NCBI GenBank assembly: GCA_002307185.1
Contig: DBTT01000016.1
Location: 1 to 64,000, forward strand
Direction: 5' to 3'
Origin: Bacteroidales bacterium UBA1309
GTDB taxonomy: Bacteria > Bacteroidota > Bacteroidia > Bacteroidales > Dysgonomonadaceae
Length of the DNA stretch: 64,000 nt
The notes beneath the pieces are model-generated. The model was not told the origin of the DNA. It made no database searches and saw only the letters and a program-made list of their open reading frames with translations. The position numbers were made by a program, and so were the translations under genes. Positions 34,303 through 43,179 of this stretch are shown in pieces. Position 1 is the stretch's first letter. Every line of letters begins with the position of its first letter.

Positions 34303-35544
34303 ATGTTACCAGATATATTTATTAAAGATACGGAACATCCTTTTGAAAAATACATCAGGGAAAACAACCTGAAGAACGGAAAAGAACTTTCGATTCTGAA
34401 CTTTGGACCTACCCATCCATCCACTCACGGTGTGTTTCAAAACATCCTGTTGATGGATGGCGAATATATTTTGGATGCCGACACCACAGTTGGTTACATC
34501 CACAGGGCATTCGAGAAGATTGCTGAACAACGCACATTCTATCAGATCACCACGCTTACCGACCGCTTGAATTATTGCTCGTCACCTATCAACAACATGT
34601 GTTGGTGGATGACCGTGGAGAAGGCGCTCGAAGTGGAAGTGCCAAAGCGTGCGCAATACATGCGGGTGATTATTATGGAAATCGCACGCATCACCGACCA
34701 CCTTATCTGCAACGGCATTCTTGGGGTGGATTTGGGTGCCTACACGCCCTTCCTGTATGTGATGGAATACCGTGAATTGGCGTATGAAATTTTCGAAGAA
34801 ATCAGCGGCGCCCGCTTGACCACCAACATGGGCCGCATCGGTGGATTTGAAAGAGATTGGAGCAAGGCTGCTTGGGAAAAAATCGACCGCTTTGTAACAG
34901 GCTTCCCGAAAGCTTGGAACGAACTCGAAAAAGCATTCCTTCGCAACCGGATTTTCATGGACCGCACAATCAATGTGGGAGCTATTTCTGCCGAGAGGGC
35001 GATCAATTATGGCTTCACAGGGCCAAACCTCCGCGCCACCGGAGTAGATTACGATGTACGCGTTGCACAACCCTATAGTTCCTATGAAGATTTCGACTTT
35101 GAAGTGCCGGTTGGGACTTCGGGCGACACCTACGACCGCTTCTGCGTACGTTGCGGCGAAGTGCGTGAAAGCCTCAAAATCATAGAGCAAGCAATTAAAA
35201 ATCTGCCGGAAGGTAATTATCACGCAGATGTGCCAGAATATTACCTGCCTCCGAAAGAAAAAGTATATACAGAAATGGAATCGTTGATTAACCATTTCAA
35301 AATCGTCATGGGAGAATATCCTGTCCCTGTCACGGAAGTCTATCACTCTGTTGAAGGCTCCAATGGGGAATTGGGCATGTACATGATAACAGATGGCTCA
35401 CGGACTCCTTTCCGGGTGCATTTCCGCCGTCCTTGCTTTATCTATTACCAGGCTTTCCCTGAAATGATTAGAGGCGGTTTGTTTTCGGACGCCGTGGCTA
35501 CGCTATCGAGCATAAATGTCATTGCAGGAGAATTGGACGCATAA
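34303..35544 (+). CDS. nuoD: NADH-quinone oxidoreductase subunit D
   Basis: 413-residue 49-kDa subunit that builds the quinone site with NuoB. The region NFGPTHPSTHGVFQN holds the conserved quinone-site His, and GYIHRAFEKIAEQRTFYQ and GSRTPFRVHFRRPCF near the C-terminus are typical. It is followed by a spacer of about 100 bp that holds a GC-rich repeat relic. Confidence 0.97.
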   Translation: MLPDIFIKDTEHPFEKYIRENNLKNGKELSILNFGPTHPSTHGVFQNILLMDGEYILDADTTVGYIHRAFEKIAEQRTFYQITTLTDRLNYCSSPINNMCWWMTVEKALEVEVPKRAQYMRVIIMEIARITDHLICNGILGVDLGAYTPFLYVMEYRELAYEIFEEISGARLTTNMGRIGGFERDWSKAAWEKIDRFVTGFPKAWNELEKAFLRNRIFMDRTINVGAISAERAINYGFTGPNLRATGVDYDVRVAQPYSSYEDFDFEVPVGTSGDTYDRFCVRCGEVRESLKIIEQAIKNLPEGNYHADVPEYYLPPKEKVYTEMESLINHFKIVMGEYPVPVTEVYHSVEGSNGELGMYMITDGSRTPFRVHFRRPCFIYYQAFPEMIRGGLFSDAVATLSSINVIAGELDA

Positions 35545-35610
35545 GATACGCCTTGCTCCGTCAAGAGCAAGAGATGAATATAAGAAGAAACTAAAAAAGA
35601 CATATCTCTA

Positions 35611-35640
35611 AAGGATCTCTCTTTCGGGGGATTGGGGAGG
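35611..35640 (-). repeat. GC-rich repeat relic between nuoD and nuoE
   Basis: Read on the minus strand it begins cctccccaatcccccgaaag, similar in style to the repeats in leuS (CCTCCCC..CCCCC). It ends 5 bp before the nuoE ATG. The right arm of a palindrome is not well preserved. Confidence 0.45.
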
Positions 35641-35645
35641 AATAT

Positions 35646-36185
35646 ATGGAAAGAGTAATTATTAAACAATTCACGCAGCAAGTCAACATCACCGATGAAG
35701 TGATGGCTCGCATCAACGAGCTGACAAGTCATTATCCCGAAGGAAAGCAAAAGTCGGCCCTTTTGCCCGTTCTGCATTTGGTGCAGGATGCGCACGACAA
35801 CTGGTTGAGTGTGGACTTGATGAACAAAGTTGCTGAGATTCTCAAGATCAAGCCGATTGAGGTGTATGAAGTGGCAACTTTCTATTCGATGTACAACTTG
35901 AAGCCGGTGGCAAAATATAAGTTCGAATTCTGCCGAACAGCTTGTTGCAGTATTCGCGGTGCCGAAGATTTGATGGACTACACCTGTTCGAAATTGGGAG
36001 TCAAGCAAGGAGAAATCACTCCCGACGGGCTGTTCAGCGTGGTAGGTGTGGAATGTCTTGGTGCATGTGGTTATGCTCCGATGCTTCAATTGGGCGATTT
36101 TTACCACGAACACATGACTCCCGAAAAGATTGACGCATTGATTGAAAATTGCAAACAAGGAAAAGTTGAATTCTATTCTGAATAA
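35646..36185 (+). CDS. nuoE: NADH-quinone oxidoreductase subunit E
   Basis: 179-residue 24-kDa subunit with a 2Fe-2S cluster (N1a). The four ligands are in the motifs EFCRTACCSIRGAED (family pattern C-x4-C) and VECLGACGYAP. Its presence with NuoF and NuoG means that this complex I should accept NADH directly, unlike Bacteroides complexes that lack NuoEFG. Confidence 0.95.
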   Translation: MERVIIKQFTQQVNITDEVMARINELTSHYPEGKQKSALLPVLHLVQDAHDNWLSVDLMNKVAEILKIKPIEVYEVATFYSMYNLKPVAKYKFEFCRTACCSIRGAEDLMDYTCSKLGVKQGEITPDGLFSVVGVECLGACGYAPMLQLGDFYHEHMTPEKIDALIENCKQGKVEFYSE

Positions 36186-36188
36186 ACG

Positions 36189-37547
36189 ATGGGAAAAAAG
36201 ATATTAACAGAAAAAATCAATATTCCGGGTATTCGAGAATACGATGTTTATCGTCAGAATGGAGGATATCAGTCAGTAGAGAAGGCTCTCAAAGAGATGA
36301 CTCCCGAGCAATTGGTGGAGTCGGTGAAAGCTTCCGGATTGAGAGGCCGTGGAGGTGCAGGTTTCCCGGTGGGATTGAAGTGGAGTTTTATCGATAAAAA
36401 ATCGGGAAAACCCCGTCATTTGTTGGTGAACGCCGATGAATCGGAACCCGGCACTTTCAAAGACCGCTACTTGATGGAATTCATTCCTCATCTGCTGATA
36501 GAAGGTGCGATTGTTTCCAGCTTTGCATTAGAAGCAAATTTATCTTACATATACATCCGTGGAGAATACATGTTTGTCTTCAAAATATTGGAGAAAGCAA
36601 TCAAAGAGGCTTATGCCAACGGATGGTTGGGTAAAAACATTTTGGGAACAGGCTACGACTTGGATTTGTATGTGCATTGCGGAGCAGGTGCGTATATCTG
36701 CGGTGAAGAGACGGCCCAGATAGAATCGTTGGAAGGCAAACGTGGAAATCCACGGATCAAACCGCCGTTTCCCGCGGTGAGTGGCCTTTGGAACGAACCA
36801 ACGGTGGTCAACAACGTCGAATCCATCGCTTCCATTCCTTGGATAACTTTGAATAGTGGGGAAGAATATGCGAAAATAGGTATTGGCCGTTCCACGGGGA
36901 CCAAATTGATTTCAGCTTCGGGGCATATCAAAAATCCCGGCGTTTACGAAATTGAAATGGGGATGACAGTGGATGAATTCATGAATTCCGACGAATATCT
37001 CGGTGGAATGATTGACGACCGTCCGTTGAAGGCCTTGATTCCCGGAGGTTCTTCCGTGCAAATTTTGCCCCCCCAATATATTTTCAAAACGGCGAACGGC
37101 GAAGATCGTTTGATGAGTTACGAGTCTTGGGCCGATGGAGGTCCTGTCACCGGCTCTTCACTCGGATCGGGTGGGTTCATTGTTTACAACGATACGGCTT
37201 GTATTGTCCGTAACACATGGAACTTGTCTCGCTTCTATCATCACGAAAGCTGCGGACAATGTTCTCCTTGCCGTGAAGGTACAGGATGGATGGAAAAAAT
37301 CCTTTACCGCATCGAACATGGGCAAGGCACAGAAGAAGACGTAGATTTGCTGTGGGATATACAGTCCCACATAGAAGGAAACACAATTTGCCCGCTGGGT
37401 GATGCTGCTGCTTGGCCAGTTGCCGCTGCTATCCGTCACTTCAGGGAAGAATTTGAATACCACATTCGTTTTCCGGAAAAGATTAAAGACAGAAATCACT
37501 TCCGTGAACAACCGATGGAAAAAGTGCGCCAATTATTGGCGAAATAA
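36189..37547 (+). CDS. nuoF: NADH-quinone oxidoreductase subunit F
   Basis: 452-residue 51-kDa subunit that binds NADH and FMN and the N3 4Fe-4S cluster. The FMN/NADH glycine-rich loop is GLRGRGGAGFPVGLKW (about residues 53-68), with GAGAYICGEETAQIESLEG downstream. Cluster ligands are in HESCGQCSPCREGTGW and a later ICPLGD. It starts 3 bp after nuoE. A 136-bp structured spacer separates it from nuoG. Confidence 0.97.
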   Translation: MGKKILTEKINIPGIREYDVYRQNGGYQSVEKALKEMTPEQLVESVKASGLRGRGGAGFPVGLKWSFIDKKSGKPRHLLVNADESEPGTFKDRYLMEFIPHLLIEGAIVSSFALEANLSYIYIRGEYMFVFKILEKAIKEAYANGWLGKNILGTGYDLDLYVHCGAGAYICGEETAQIESLEGKRGNPRIKPPFPAVSGLWNEPTVVNNVESIASIPWITLNSGEEYAKIGIGRSTGTKLISASGHIKNPGVYEIEMGMTVDEFMNSDEYLGGMIDDRPLKALIPGGSSVQILPPQYIFKTANGEDRLMSYESWADGGPVTGSSLGSGGFIVYNDTACIVRNTWNLSRFYHHESCGQCSPCREGTGWMEKILYRIEHGQGTEEDVDLLWDIQSHIEGNTICPLGDAAAWPVAAAIRHFREEFEYHIRFPEKIKDRNHFREQPMEKVRQLLAK

Positions 37548-37601
37548 TTTTTTGATTGACTGATTAAAAAAACATTCCGGATATGAAACAGAGCGTGATT
37601 A

Positions 37602-37662
37602 GCATGATTTTCACTAGATCACGGAAATCAATGATTCAAAATCATGCGGTGTTACATGCCGC
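37602..37662 (+). other. Structured spacer between nuoF and nuoG
   Basis: A perfect 10-bp inverted repeat (37602-37611 with 37638-37647) is followed at once by a GC hairpin (37646-37649 with 37659-37662). Alternative pairings inside (for instance 37606-37610 with 37625-37629) could compete. No T-run follows, so it is not a classic terminator. It could affect mRNA processing or the ratio of upstream to downstream subunits. Confidence 0.5.
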
Positions 37663-37683
37663 CTAATAGAAAGATTTAATCGC

Positions 37684-38712
37684 ATGAAGATAACGATAGA
37701 CGGACATACAATAGAAGTTGAACCCGGGACAACCGTCCTGCAGGCAGCCCGTATGATTGGTGGAGCGAGTGTTCCTCCAACCATGTGTTATTATTCGAAG
37801 CTGAAGGATTGTGGAGGAAAATGCCGTTGTTGCCTGGTGGAAGTCACCAAAGGCAGTGAACGTGACCCACGCCCTATGCCAAAACTACAACCGTCCTGCG
37901 TGACGGGTGCTCAGGATGGCATGGAAGTGTTGAGTGGAAATTCGCAAAGAGTGCTCGATGCCCGCAAGGCGGTCACCGAATTTTTGCTGATAAACCACCC
38001 GTTGGATTGCCCCGTTTGCGACCAAGCCGGCGAATGCAATTTGCAGGATTTGGCGATGACCAACAAGGAGTTCACATCCCGTTTTAAAGAACAGAAAGTA
38101 ACCACTCCAAGCGAAGACATCGGCCCTTATATTTCCCTCAACAAAAACCGTTGCATCCTTTGCTACCGTTGTGTGAAATTGGCTGAGCAACTGACTCCAG
38201 ACCGAGTGCATGGGGTGCTGTACCGCGGCGACCACGCTGAAATTTCGGCTTACATACATAATTCTATCGACAGTGATTTCTCTGGAAACATGATCGATGT
38301 GTGTCCTGTGGGTGCTTTGACCGACAGAACTTTCCGTTTCCAATCGCGCGTTTGGTTCACAAAAAAAATCAACGCTCACCGCGATTGCCCTCATTGTACA
38401 GGTAAAGTGGTGCTTTGGACTTTTGGAAATGATGTTCTCCGTGTCACTGCCCGAAAAGACGAGTTTAGTGAAGTGGAAGATTTCATCTGCAACGAATGCC
38501 GGTTCGACCACAAGAAAAAAGAAGATTGGGTGGTGGAAGGGCCACACAAATTTGGTAAGAATTCGGTGTTGAATATCAACAACAATGCCTTGGCCGCTCC
38601 AAAGGACGTGGAAATTCAAACTGAAAAACTCACCTTGGCGGGACGCGATGTTGACCGTAAGAAGATCAGCATGAGAGATGTTCCTATCGAACAGATTGAA
38701 GAAAACAAATAA
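37684..38712 (+). CDS. nuoG: NADH-quinone oxidoreductase subunit G, short form
   Basis: 342 residues. The N-terminal 2Fe-2S domain has CYYSKLKDCGGKCRCCLVEV. The His-Cys 4Fe-4S site follows in HPLDCPVCDQAGECNLQDL, then a ferredoxin-like pair (RCILCYRCVKLAE and CPVGAL), then the first part of the molybdopterin-type domain with a CPHC and CNEC cluster site. The large molybdopterin-like domain of typical NuoG (about 680-900 residues in total) is absent. The frame ends cleanly before nuoH, so this is a short version and not a frameshift. It should still carry electrons from NuoF to NuoI. Confidence 0.9.
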   Translation: MKITIDGHTIEVEPGTTVLQAARMIGGASVPPTMCYYSKLKDCGGKCRCCLVEVTKGSERDPRPMPKLQPSCVTGAQDGMEVLSGNSQRVLDARKAVTEFLLINHPLDCPVCDQAGECNLQDLAMTNKEFTSRFKEQKVTTPSEDIGPYISLNKNRCILCYRCVKLAEQLTPDRVHGVLYRGDHAEISAYIHNSIDSDFSGNMIDVCPVGALTDRTFRFQSRVWFTKKINAHRDCPHCTGKVVLWTFGNDVLRVTARKDEFSEVEDFICNECRFDHKKKEDWVVEGPHKFGKNSVLNINNNALAAPKDVEIQTEKLTLAGRDVDRKKISMRDVPIEQIEENK

Positions 38713-38749
38713 GATTACTCCGGCAAAACAGAAATAAGAGAAACAAGAT

Positions 38750-39784
38750 ATGGATATTTATTTTATACTGGAAAAGCTCCTTTTGATTGTTGTCGCATTT
38801 GCCGTCACAATGTTCTTCGCTCTTTATGAAACATTGGCAGAGCGCAAGGTGGCAGGATTCATGCAAGACCGTTACGGCCCAAACCGTGCGGGTATCTTTG
38901 GCTTGTTGCAGCCCATATGCGACGGAGCCAAGTTGTTTGCCAAAGAAGAATTTATTCCCGATACGCCCAACAAGGCCTTGTTTATTATCGGTCCCGCTGT
39001 GTCGATGATTGTCTCTCTTTTAGGCACTTCGGTGATTCCTTGGGCAAAAGAATTTCATTTTGGCGACCATGTGTTTATCCCGCAAGTGGCCGACGTGAAC
39101 ATCGCCGTGCTGGTGATCGTGGCAATCCTTTCGATGGGAGTGTATGGAATTGTGATCGGGGGGTGGGCATCCAACAATAAATATTCCTTGCTTGGAGGCA
39201 TTCGTGCCGGAGCGCAAATGATTTCTTACGAAATTGCGATGGGGCTATCCATCATCTCTTTGGTGATGATGACCGGAACGATGAGCTTGGCTCAAATCTC
39301 GGAGCAACAAGCCGGAATCAATTGGAACGTGTTCTATCAACCATTGACTTTCCTTATCTTCTTGGTTTGTGCTTTTGCCGAATGTAACCGTACTCCCTTC
39401 GACTTGGCCGAATGTGAATCGGAATTGGTGAATGGCCACCACACCGAATTTTCGTCCATGAAAATGGGATTCTATATGTTTTCGGAATACGTAGCTATGT
39501 TTTTCTCTTCCCTTTTCATGTCGGTGTTGTTCTTCGGAGGATACAATTATCCGGGAATGGAGTGGCTGAGTGAACATGTTGGAGTGAATATCGCCAATAC
39601 TCTTGGTGTTTTAGCATTGCTTGGCAAGGCGATTTGTTTCATCTTCTTCTTTATGTGGATTCGCTGGACAATCCCACGTTTCCGCTACGACCAGTTGATG
39701 AATTTAGGTTGGAAAATATTGTTTCCCTTGGCCATATTCAATATCTTGCTGAATGCAATTTTGATTTTGGTATTTAAGTGGTAA
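38750..39784 (+). CDS. nuoH: NADH-quinone oxidoreductase subunit H
   Basis: 344-residue membrane subunit at the junction with the peripheral arm, with about eight transmembrane helices. Conserved loops are seen as ERKVAGFMQDRYGPNRAGIF and FAECNRTPFDLAECESELV, the quinone-channel motifs of the family. Confidence 0.97.
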   Translation: MDIYFILEKLLLIVVAFAVTMFFALYETLAERKVAGFMQDRYGPNRAGIFGLLQPICDGAKLFAKEEFIPDTPNKALFIIGPAVSMIVSLLGTSVIPWAKEFHFGDHVFIPQVADVNIAVLVIVAILSMGVYGIVIGGWASNNKYSLLGGIRAGAQMISYEIAMGLSIISLVMMTGTMSLAQISEQQAGINWNVFYQPLTFLIFLVCAFAECNRTPFDLAECESELVNGHHTEFSSMKMGFYMFSEYVAMFFSSLFMSVLFFGGYNYPGMEWLSEHVGVNIANTLGVLALLGKAICFIFFFMWIRWTIPRFRYDQLMNLGWKILFPLAIFNILLNAILILVFKW

Positions 39785-39806
39785 TCTGAAAAATGATTCA
39801 ATAGAA

Positions 39807-40358
39807 ATGGAAGATTTAAAAAATATATCACTATCCGGACGCAAGAAAGCGGTTTCGAACAAGAAAATGACTTTTTTAGAAAGCATTTACTTAAGGGAAA
39901 TCGTGCGCGGTTTGGGAATCACCATCAAGCACTTTTTTCAAAAGAAAGTGACCGTACAATATCCTGAGCAGAAACGTCCCCTGAGCCCTGTCTATCGTGG
40001 CCGCCACGTGCTGATGCGCGATGAAGAGGGTCGTGAGCGATGCACGGCCTGCGGCATGTGCGCTTTGGCTTGCCCCGCAGAGGCCATCACGATGAAATCA
40101 GCCGAAAGGACACAGGATGAAGAACATCTATACCGCGAAGAAAAATATGCTTCAGTTTATGAAATCAACATGTTGCGTTGCATATTCTGCGGATTGTGCG
40201 AAGAAGCTTGCCCGAAAGAGGCTATTTACCTGACCAAATCGCAAGATTTCGTGATGCCCACCACCAACCGGGAAGAGTTTGTGTATGGCAAAGACAAATT
40301 GGTGATTTCGTTGGAAGATGCCAAATCAAAAAAATTTGGGGAAGCTTTTGTGAAATAA
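39807..40358 (+). CDS. nuoI: NADH-quinone oxidoreductase subunit I
   Basis: 183-residue subunit with two 4Fe-4S clusters (N6a and N6b). Two ferredoxin motifs are complete: CTACGMCALACPAEAI and CIFCGLCEEACPKEAI. An amphipathic N-terminal stretch of about 40 residues precedes them, as in membrane-associated NuoI proteins. Confidence 0.97.
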   Translation: MEDLKNISLSGRKKAVSNKKMTFLESIYLREIVRGLGITIKHFFQKKVTVQYPEQKRPLSPVYRGRHVLMRDEEGRERCTACGMCALACPAEAITMKSAERTQDEEHLYREEKYASVYEINMLRCIFCGLCEEACPKEAIYLTKSQDFVMPTTNREEFVYGKDKLVISLEDAKSKKFGEAFVK

Positions 40359-40376
40359 GGAGAAAACATTCAAAAA

Positions 40377-40889
40377 ATGATAACAGTTATTTTTTACATC
40401 TTATCGGCTATCACCCTTGGTGCTGCTTTGTTGACAGTATTGAGTAGAAACCCGATTCACAGTGCGATTTACATGATTGTCTGCTTTTTTTCTATTGCAG
40501 GTCATTACATGTTGTTGAATGCGCAGTTTTTGGCAGTGGTTCACGTGATTGTCTATACGGGTTCGGTGATGATCTTGTTGCTTTTCACCCTCATGTTGTT
40601 GAACCTGAAAGAAAAGCACGAACCGCACAAAGCAATCATCAGCAAAATAACGGCCGTGTTAGCCTCCTGTTTGATGGCTTTCGTGTTGTTTGCCGCATTT
40701 ATGAAAGCGCATCCCGTGATTGAACAATACAAGGAAACCGGCGTTGACTTCCAATCGGTGAAAGTGCTGGGCAACGTGTTGTTCACAGACTACCTGGTGC
40801 CGTTCGAATTTGCTTCGGTGTTGCTCTTGCTGGCAATGATTGGCGTGGTAATGATTTCTAAAAAGGATTTGAAACAAGATGTGGATTAA
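40377..40889 (+). CDS. nuoJ: NADH-quinone oxidoreductase subunit J
   Basis: 170-residue membrane subunit with five hydrophobic segments. The conserved region AQFLAVVHVIVYTGSVMILL is characteristic of NuoJ (ND6). It is followed by nuoK after 26 bp. Confidence 0.95.
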   Translation: MITVIFYILSAITLGAALLTVLSRNPIHSAIYMIVCFFSIAGHYMLLNAQFLAVVHVIVYTGSVMILLLFTLMLLNLKEKHEPHKAIISKITAVLASCLMAFVLFAAFMKAHPVIEQYKETGVDFQSVKVLGNVLFTDYLVPFEFASVLLLLAMIGVVMISKKDLKQDVD

Positions 40890-40915
40890 TTTCGCGTCTG
40901 AAAAAAGATAGAATA

Positions 40916-41239
40916 ATGGCTGAAAATGTTTTAAAGCTCATCGGTATCGATTCGTACATCTACCTCACCATTTTGCTCTTTTCGGTAGGTATCTTAGGGG
41001 TGCTGTTCAGACGCAGCATGATTGTGTTGCTGATGTCGATTGAAATCATGTTGAACGCGGTTAACTTATTGCTTGTGGTGTTTTCGGTATATCACCAGGA
41101 TTCAGCAGGGCAAGTTTTCGTGTTCTTCTCGATGGCGGTAGCAGCCGCCGAAGTTGCGGTTGGTTTGTCAATCTTGGTATCTATTTTCAGAAATGCCGGT
41201 TCGATTGACTTTGCTACATTAAGAAATTTGAAAGGATAA
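40916..41239 (+). CDS. nuoK: NADH-quinone oxidoreductase subunit K
   Basis: 107-residue membrane subunit with three helices. The conserved Glu helix is visible as LLMSIEIMLNAVNLLLVVFS and the second Glu in AVAAAEVAVGLSI. It is followed by nuoL after 7 bp. Confidence 0.96.
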   Translation: MAENVLKLIGIDSYIYLTILLFSVGILGVLFRRSMIVLLMSIEIMLNAVNLLLVVFSVYHQDSAGQVFVFFSMAVAAAEVAVGLSILVSIFRNAGSIDFATLRNLKG

Positions 41240-41246
41240 AATACGG

Positions 41247-43133
41247 ATGGAAACAAGTTTGGTACTTATACTTATTTTAAGCCCATTTATAGGGTTTCTT
41301 TACAACCTGTTTGCCGGGAAAAAGACCCGTGAAGCTTCGGGCGTTATCGCCACCTTGGCAGTCACGGTTTCGTTTGTGATTTCGGTTTATTTATTTCAGC
41401 AGGTGTATGTCTCCAAAACCCCGATTGTCGTTCATCTGTTCGATTGGATCTCGTTGGAACGTTTTACCATCGGGCTTGACTTCTTGCTCGATCAGCTTTC
41501 CCTCCTCTGGCTCTTGTTTGTCACGGGCATCGGAGCATTGATCCATCTTTATTCCATCGGCTACATGCACGATGACGAGGACAAAGATCGGTTTTTCGCC
41601 TACCTGAATCTTTTCGTGGGATTCATGATGATGCTTGTCATGGGAGGAAATCTCTTGGTGACATTCATCGGATGGGAAGGAGTAGGATTGTGTTCTTACC
41701 TATTGATCGGATTCTGGTACAAAAATCAAGATTATAACGATGCCGCAAAGAAGGCATTCATCATGAACCGTATCGGTGACTTGGGTTTCCTGATCGGGAT
41801 GTTTACCCTGGCTTATATTTTTGGAACGTTGGATTATGCGCACTTGAAAGCTGATTTCAGTTTGGCCCCATTGACATCGCCCACCGTATTTGCGGGATTG
41901 ACTTTAGCCGGAGTGTGCCTCTTCATTGGAGCGACGGGCAAAAGTGCCCAGTTGCCTCTTTACACTTGGTTGCCCGATGCGATGGCCGGGCCAACACCCG
42001 TGTCGGCTCTTATCCATGCTGCCACGATGGTGACGGGAGGTATTTTCCTTGTCACCCGCATGGGATTTCTCTACAACGTGATACCCGATGTTCAGCTATT
42101 GATCGCGATTGTGGGAGCGGCAACGGCCTTGTTTGCTGCAACCATAGGACTGATGCAGACCGATATTAAGAAAGTGCTTGCTTATTCCACCGTTTCGCAG
42201 CTTGGCTTGATGTTTCTTGCCCTTGGCGTGGGAGCCTATTCGGCAGCCGTGTTCCACGTGGTCACACATGCGTTTTTCAAAGCATGTTTGTTCCTTGGCG
42301 CAGGTTCTGTGATACACGGATTGGGCGGCAACCAAGACATACGCAAGATGGGCGGTGTGAAATCGGTGATGTTTGTGACTTTTGTCACTTTCTTCATTGC
42401 GACACTTGCCATTTCGGGAATTTTCCCATTCGCCGGATTCTTCTCCAAGGACGAAATCTTGTTATCTACTTTTGAGCACAACAAGCTTCTTTGGGCAATC
42501 GGATCCCTGGCTTCCATCATGACGGCATTCTATATGTTCCGTGCATTGTTCCTCACTTTCTTCGGAAAATTCAGAGGCACGGAGCAAGAGAAGCATCACA
42601 TGCACGAGTCTCCAAAGACGATGACTATCCCGTTGATCGTATTGGCCATCTTGTCAACCCTTGGTGGGCTACTTGGCATTCCCGGGTACAGTTGGATCAG
42701 TGAATACTTGGCCCCGGTGTTGCCGGGAGCTCCGGCAGAAGCGCATCATTTGGGTGCTTTGGAATACACATTGATGGGTGTAGCCTTGCTTGGCGCCATT
42801 GTTGGTATTGCCATCGCTTATTTCCTATACATTTCAAAGAAGAATATTCCTTCAGCCGATGAAGAAAAAGAAGGCTTCGGGAAAATTATTTACAATAAGT
42901 TCTATGTGGATGAATTGTACAATGCTTTGATTGTGAAGCCTGTTTATGCTTTGTCTTCGTTGTTTGCGAATGTATTTGAAAAGGTAATTGCGTATATTGT
43001 CGATGGAGTAGGAAGTCTCACGGGATATATTTCGACTCAGGCCCGGTTGATTCAAGATGGAAGCGTCGGCACCTATCTGGTGGCATTCGTTGTAGGCTTA
43101 TGTGCGATTCTAACCTATTTATTCATCCTTTGA
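41247..43133 (+). CDS. nuoL: NADH-quinone oxidoreductase subunit L
   Basis: 628-residue antiporter-like subunit at the distal end of the membrane arm. Proton-path residues lie in FIGWEGVGLCSYLLIGFWY (Glu) and in the GKSAQLPLYTWLPDAMAGPT region (Lys). The C-terminal part holds the long lateral-helix region and a final transmembrane helix. The length is typical. Confidence 0.97.
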   Translation: METSLVLILILSPFIGFLYNLFAGKKTREASGVIATLAVTVSFVISVYLFQQVYVSKTPIVVHLFDWISLERFTIGLDFLLDQLSLLWLLFVTGIGALIHLYSIGYMHDDEDKDRFFAYLNLFVGFMMMLVMGGNLLVTFIGWEGVGLCSYLLIGFWYKNQDYNDAAKKAFIMNRIGDLGFLIGMFTLAYIFGTLDYAHLKADFSLAPLTSPTVFAGLTLAGVCLFIGATGKSAQLPLYTWLPDAMAGPTPVSALIHAATMVTGGIFLVTRMGFLYNVIPDVQLLIAIVGAATALFAATIGLMQTDIKKVLAYSTVSQLGLMFLALGVGAYSAAVFHVVTHAFFKACLFLGAGSVIHGLGGNQDIRKMGGVKSVMFVTFVTFFIATLAISGIFPFAGFFSKDEILLSTFEHNKLLWAIGSLASIMTAFYMFRALFLTFFGKFRGTEQEKHHMHESPKTMTIPLIVLAILSTLGGLLGIPGYSWISEYLAPVLPGAPAEAHHLGALEYTLMGVALLGAIVGIAIAYFLYISKKNIPSADEEKEGFGKIIYNKFYVDELYNALIVKPVYALSSLFANVFEKVIAYIVDGVGSLTGYISTQARLIQDGSVGTYLVAFVVGLCAILTYLFIL

Positions 43134-43179
43134 TTCCGGTAATCGTAACGGAATCTTGAATTTGAAATTAAAGTAAAAA

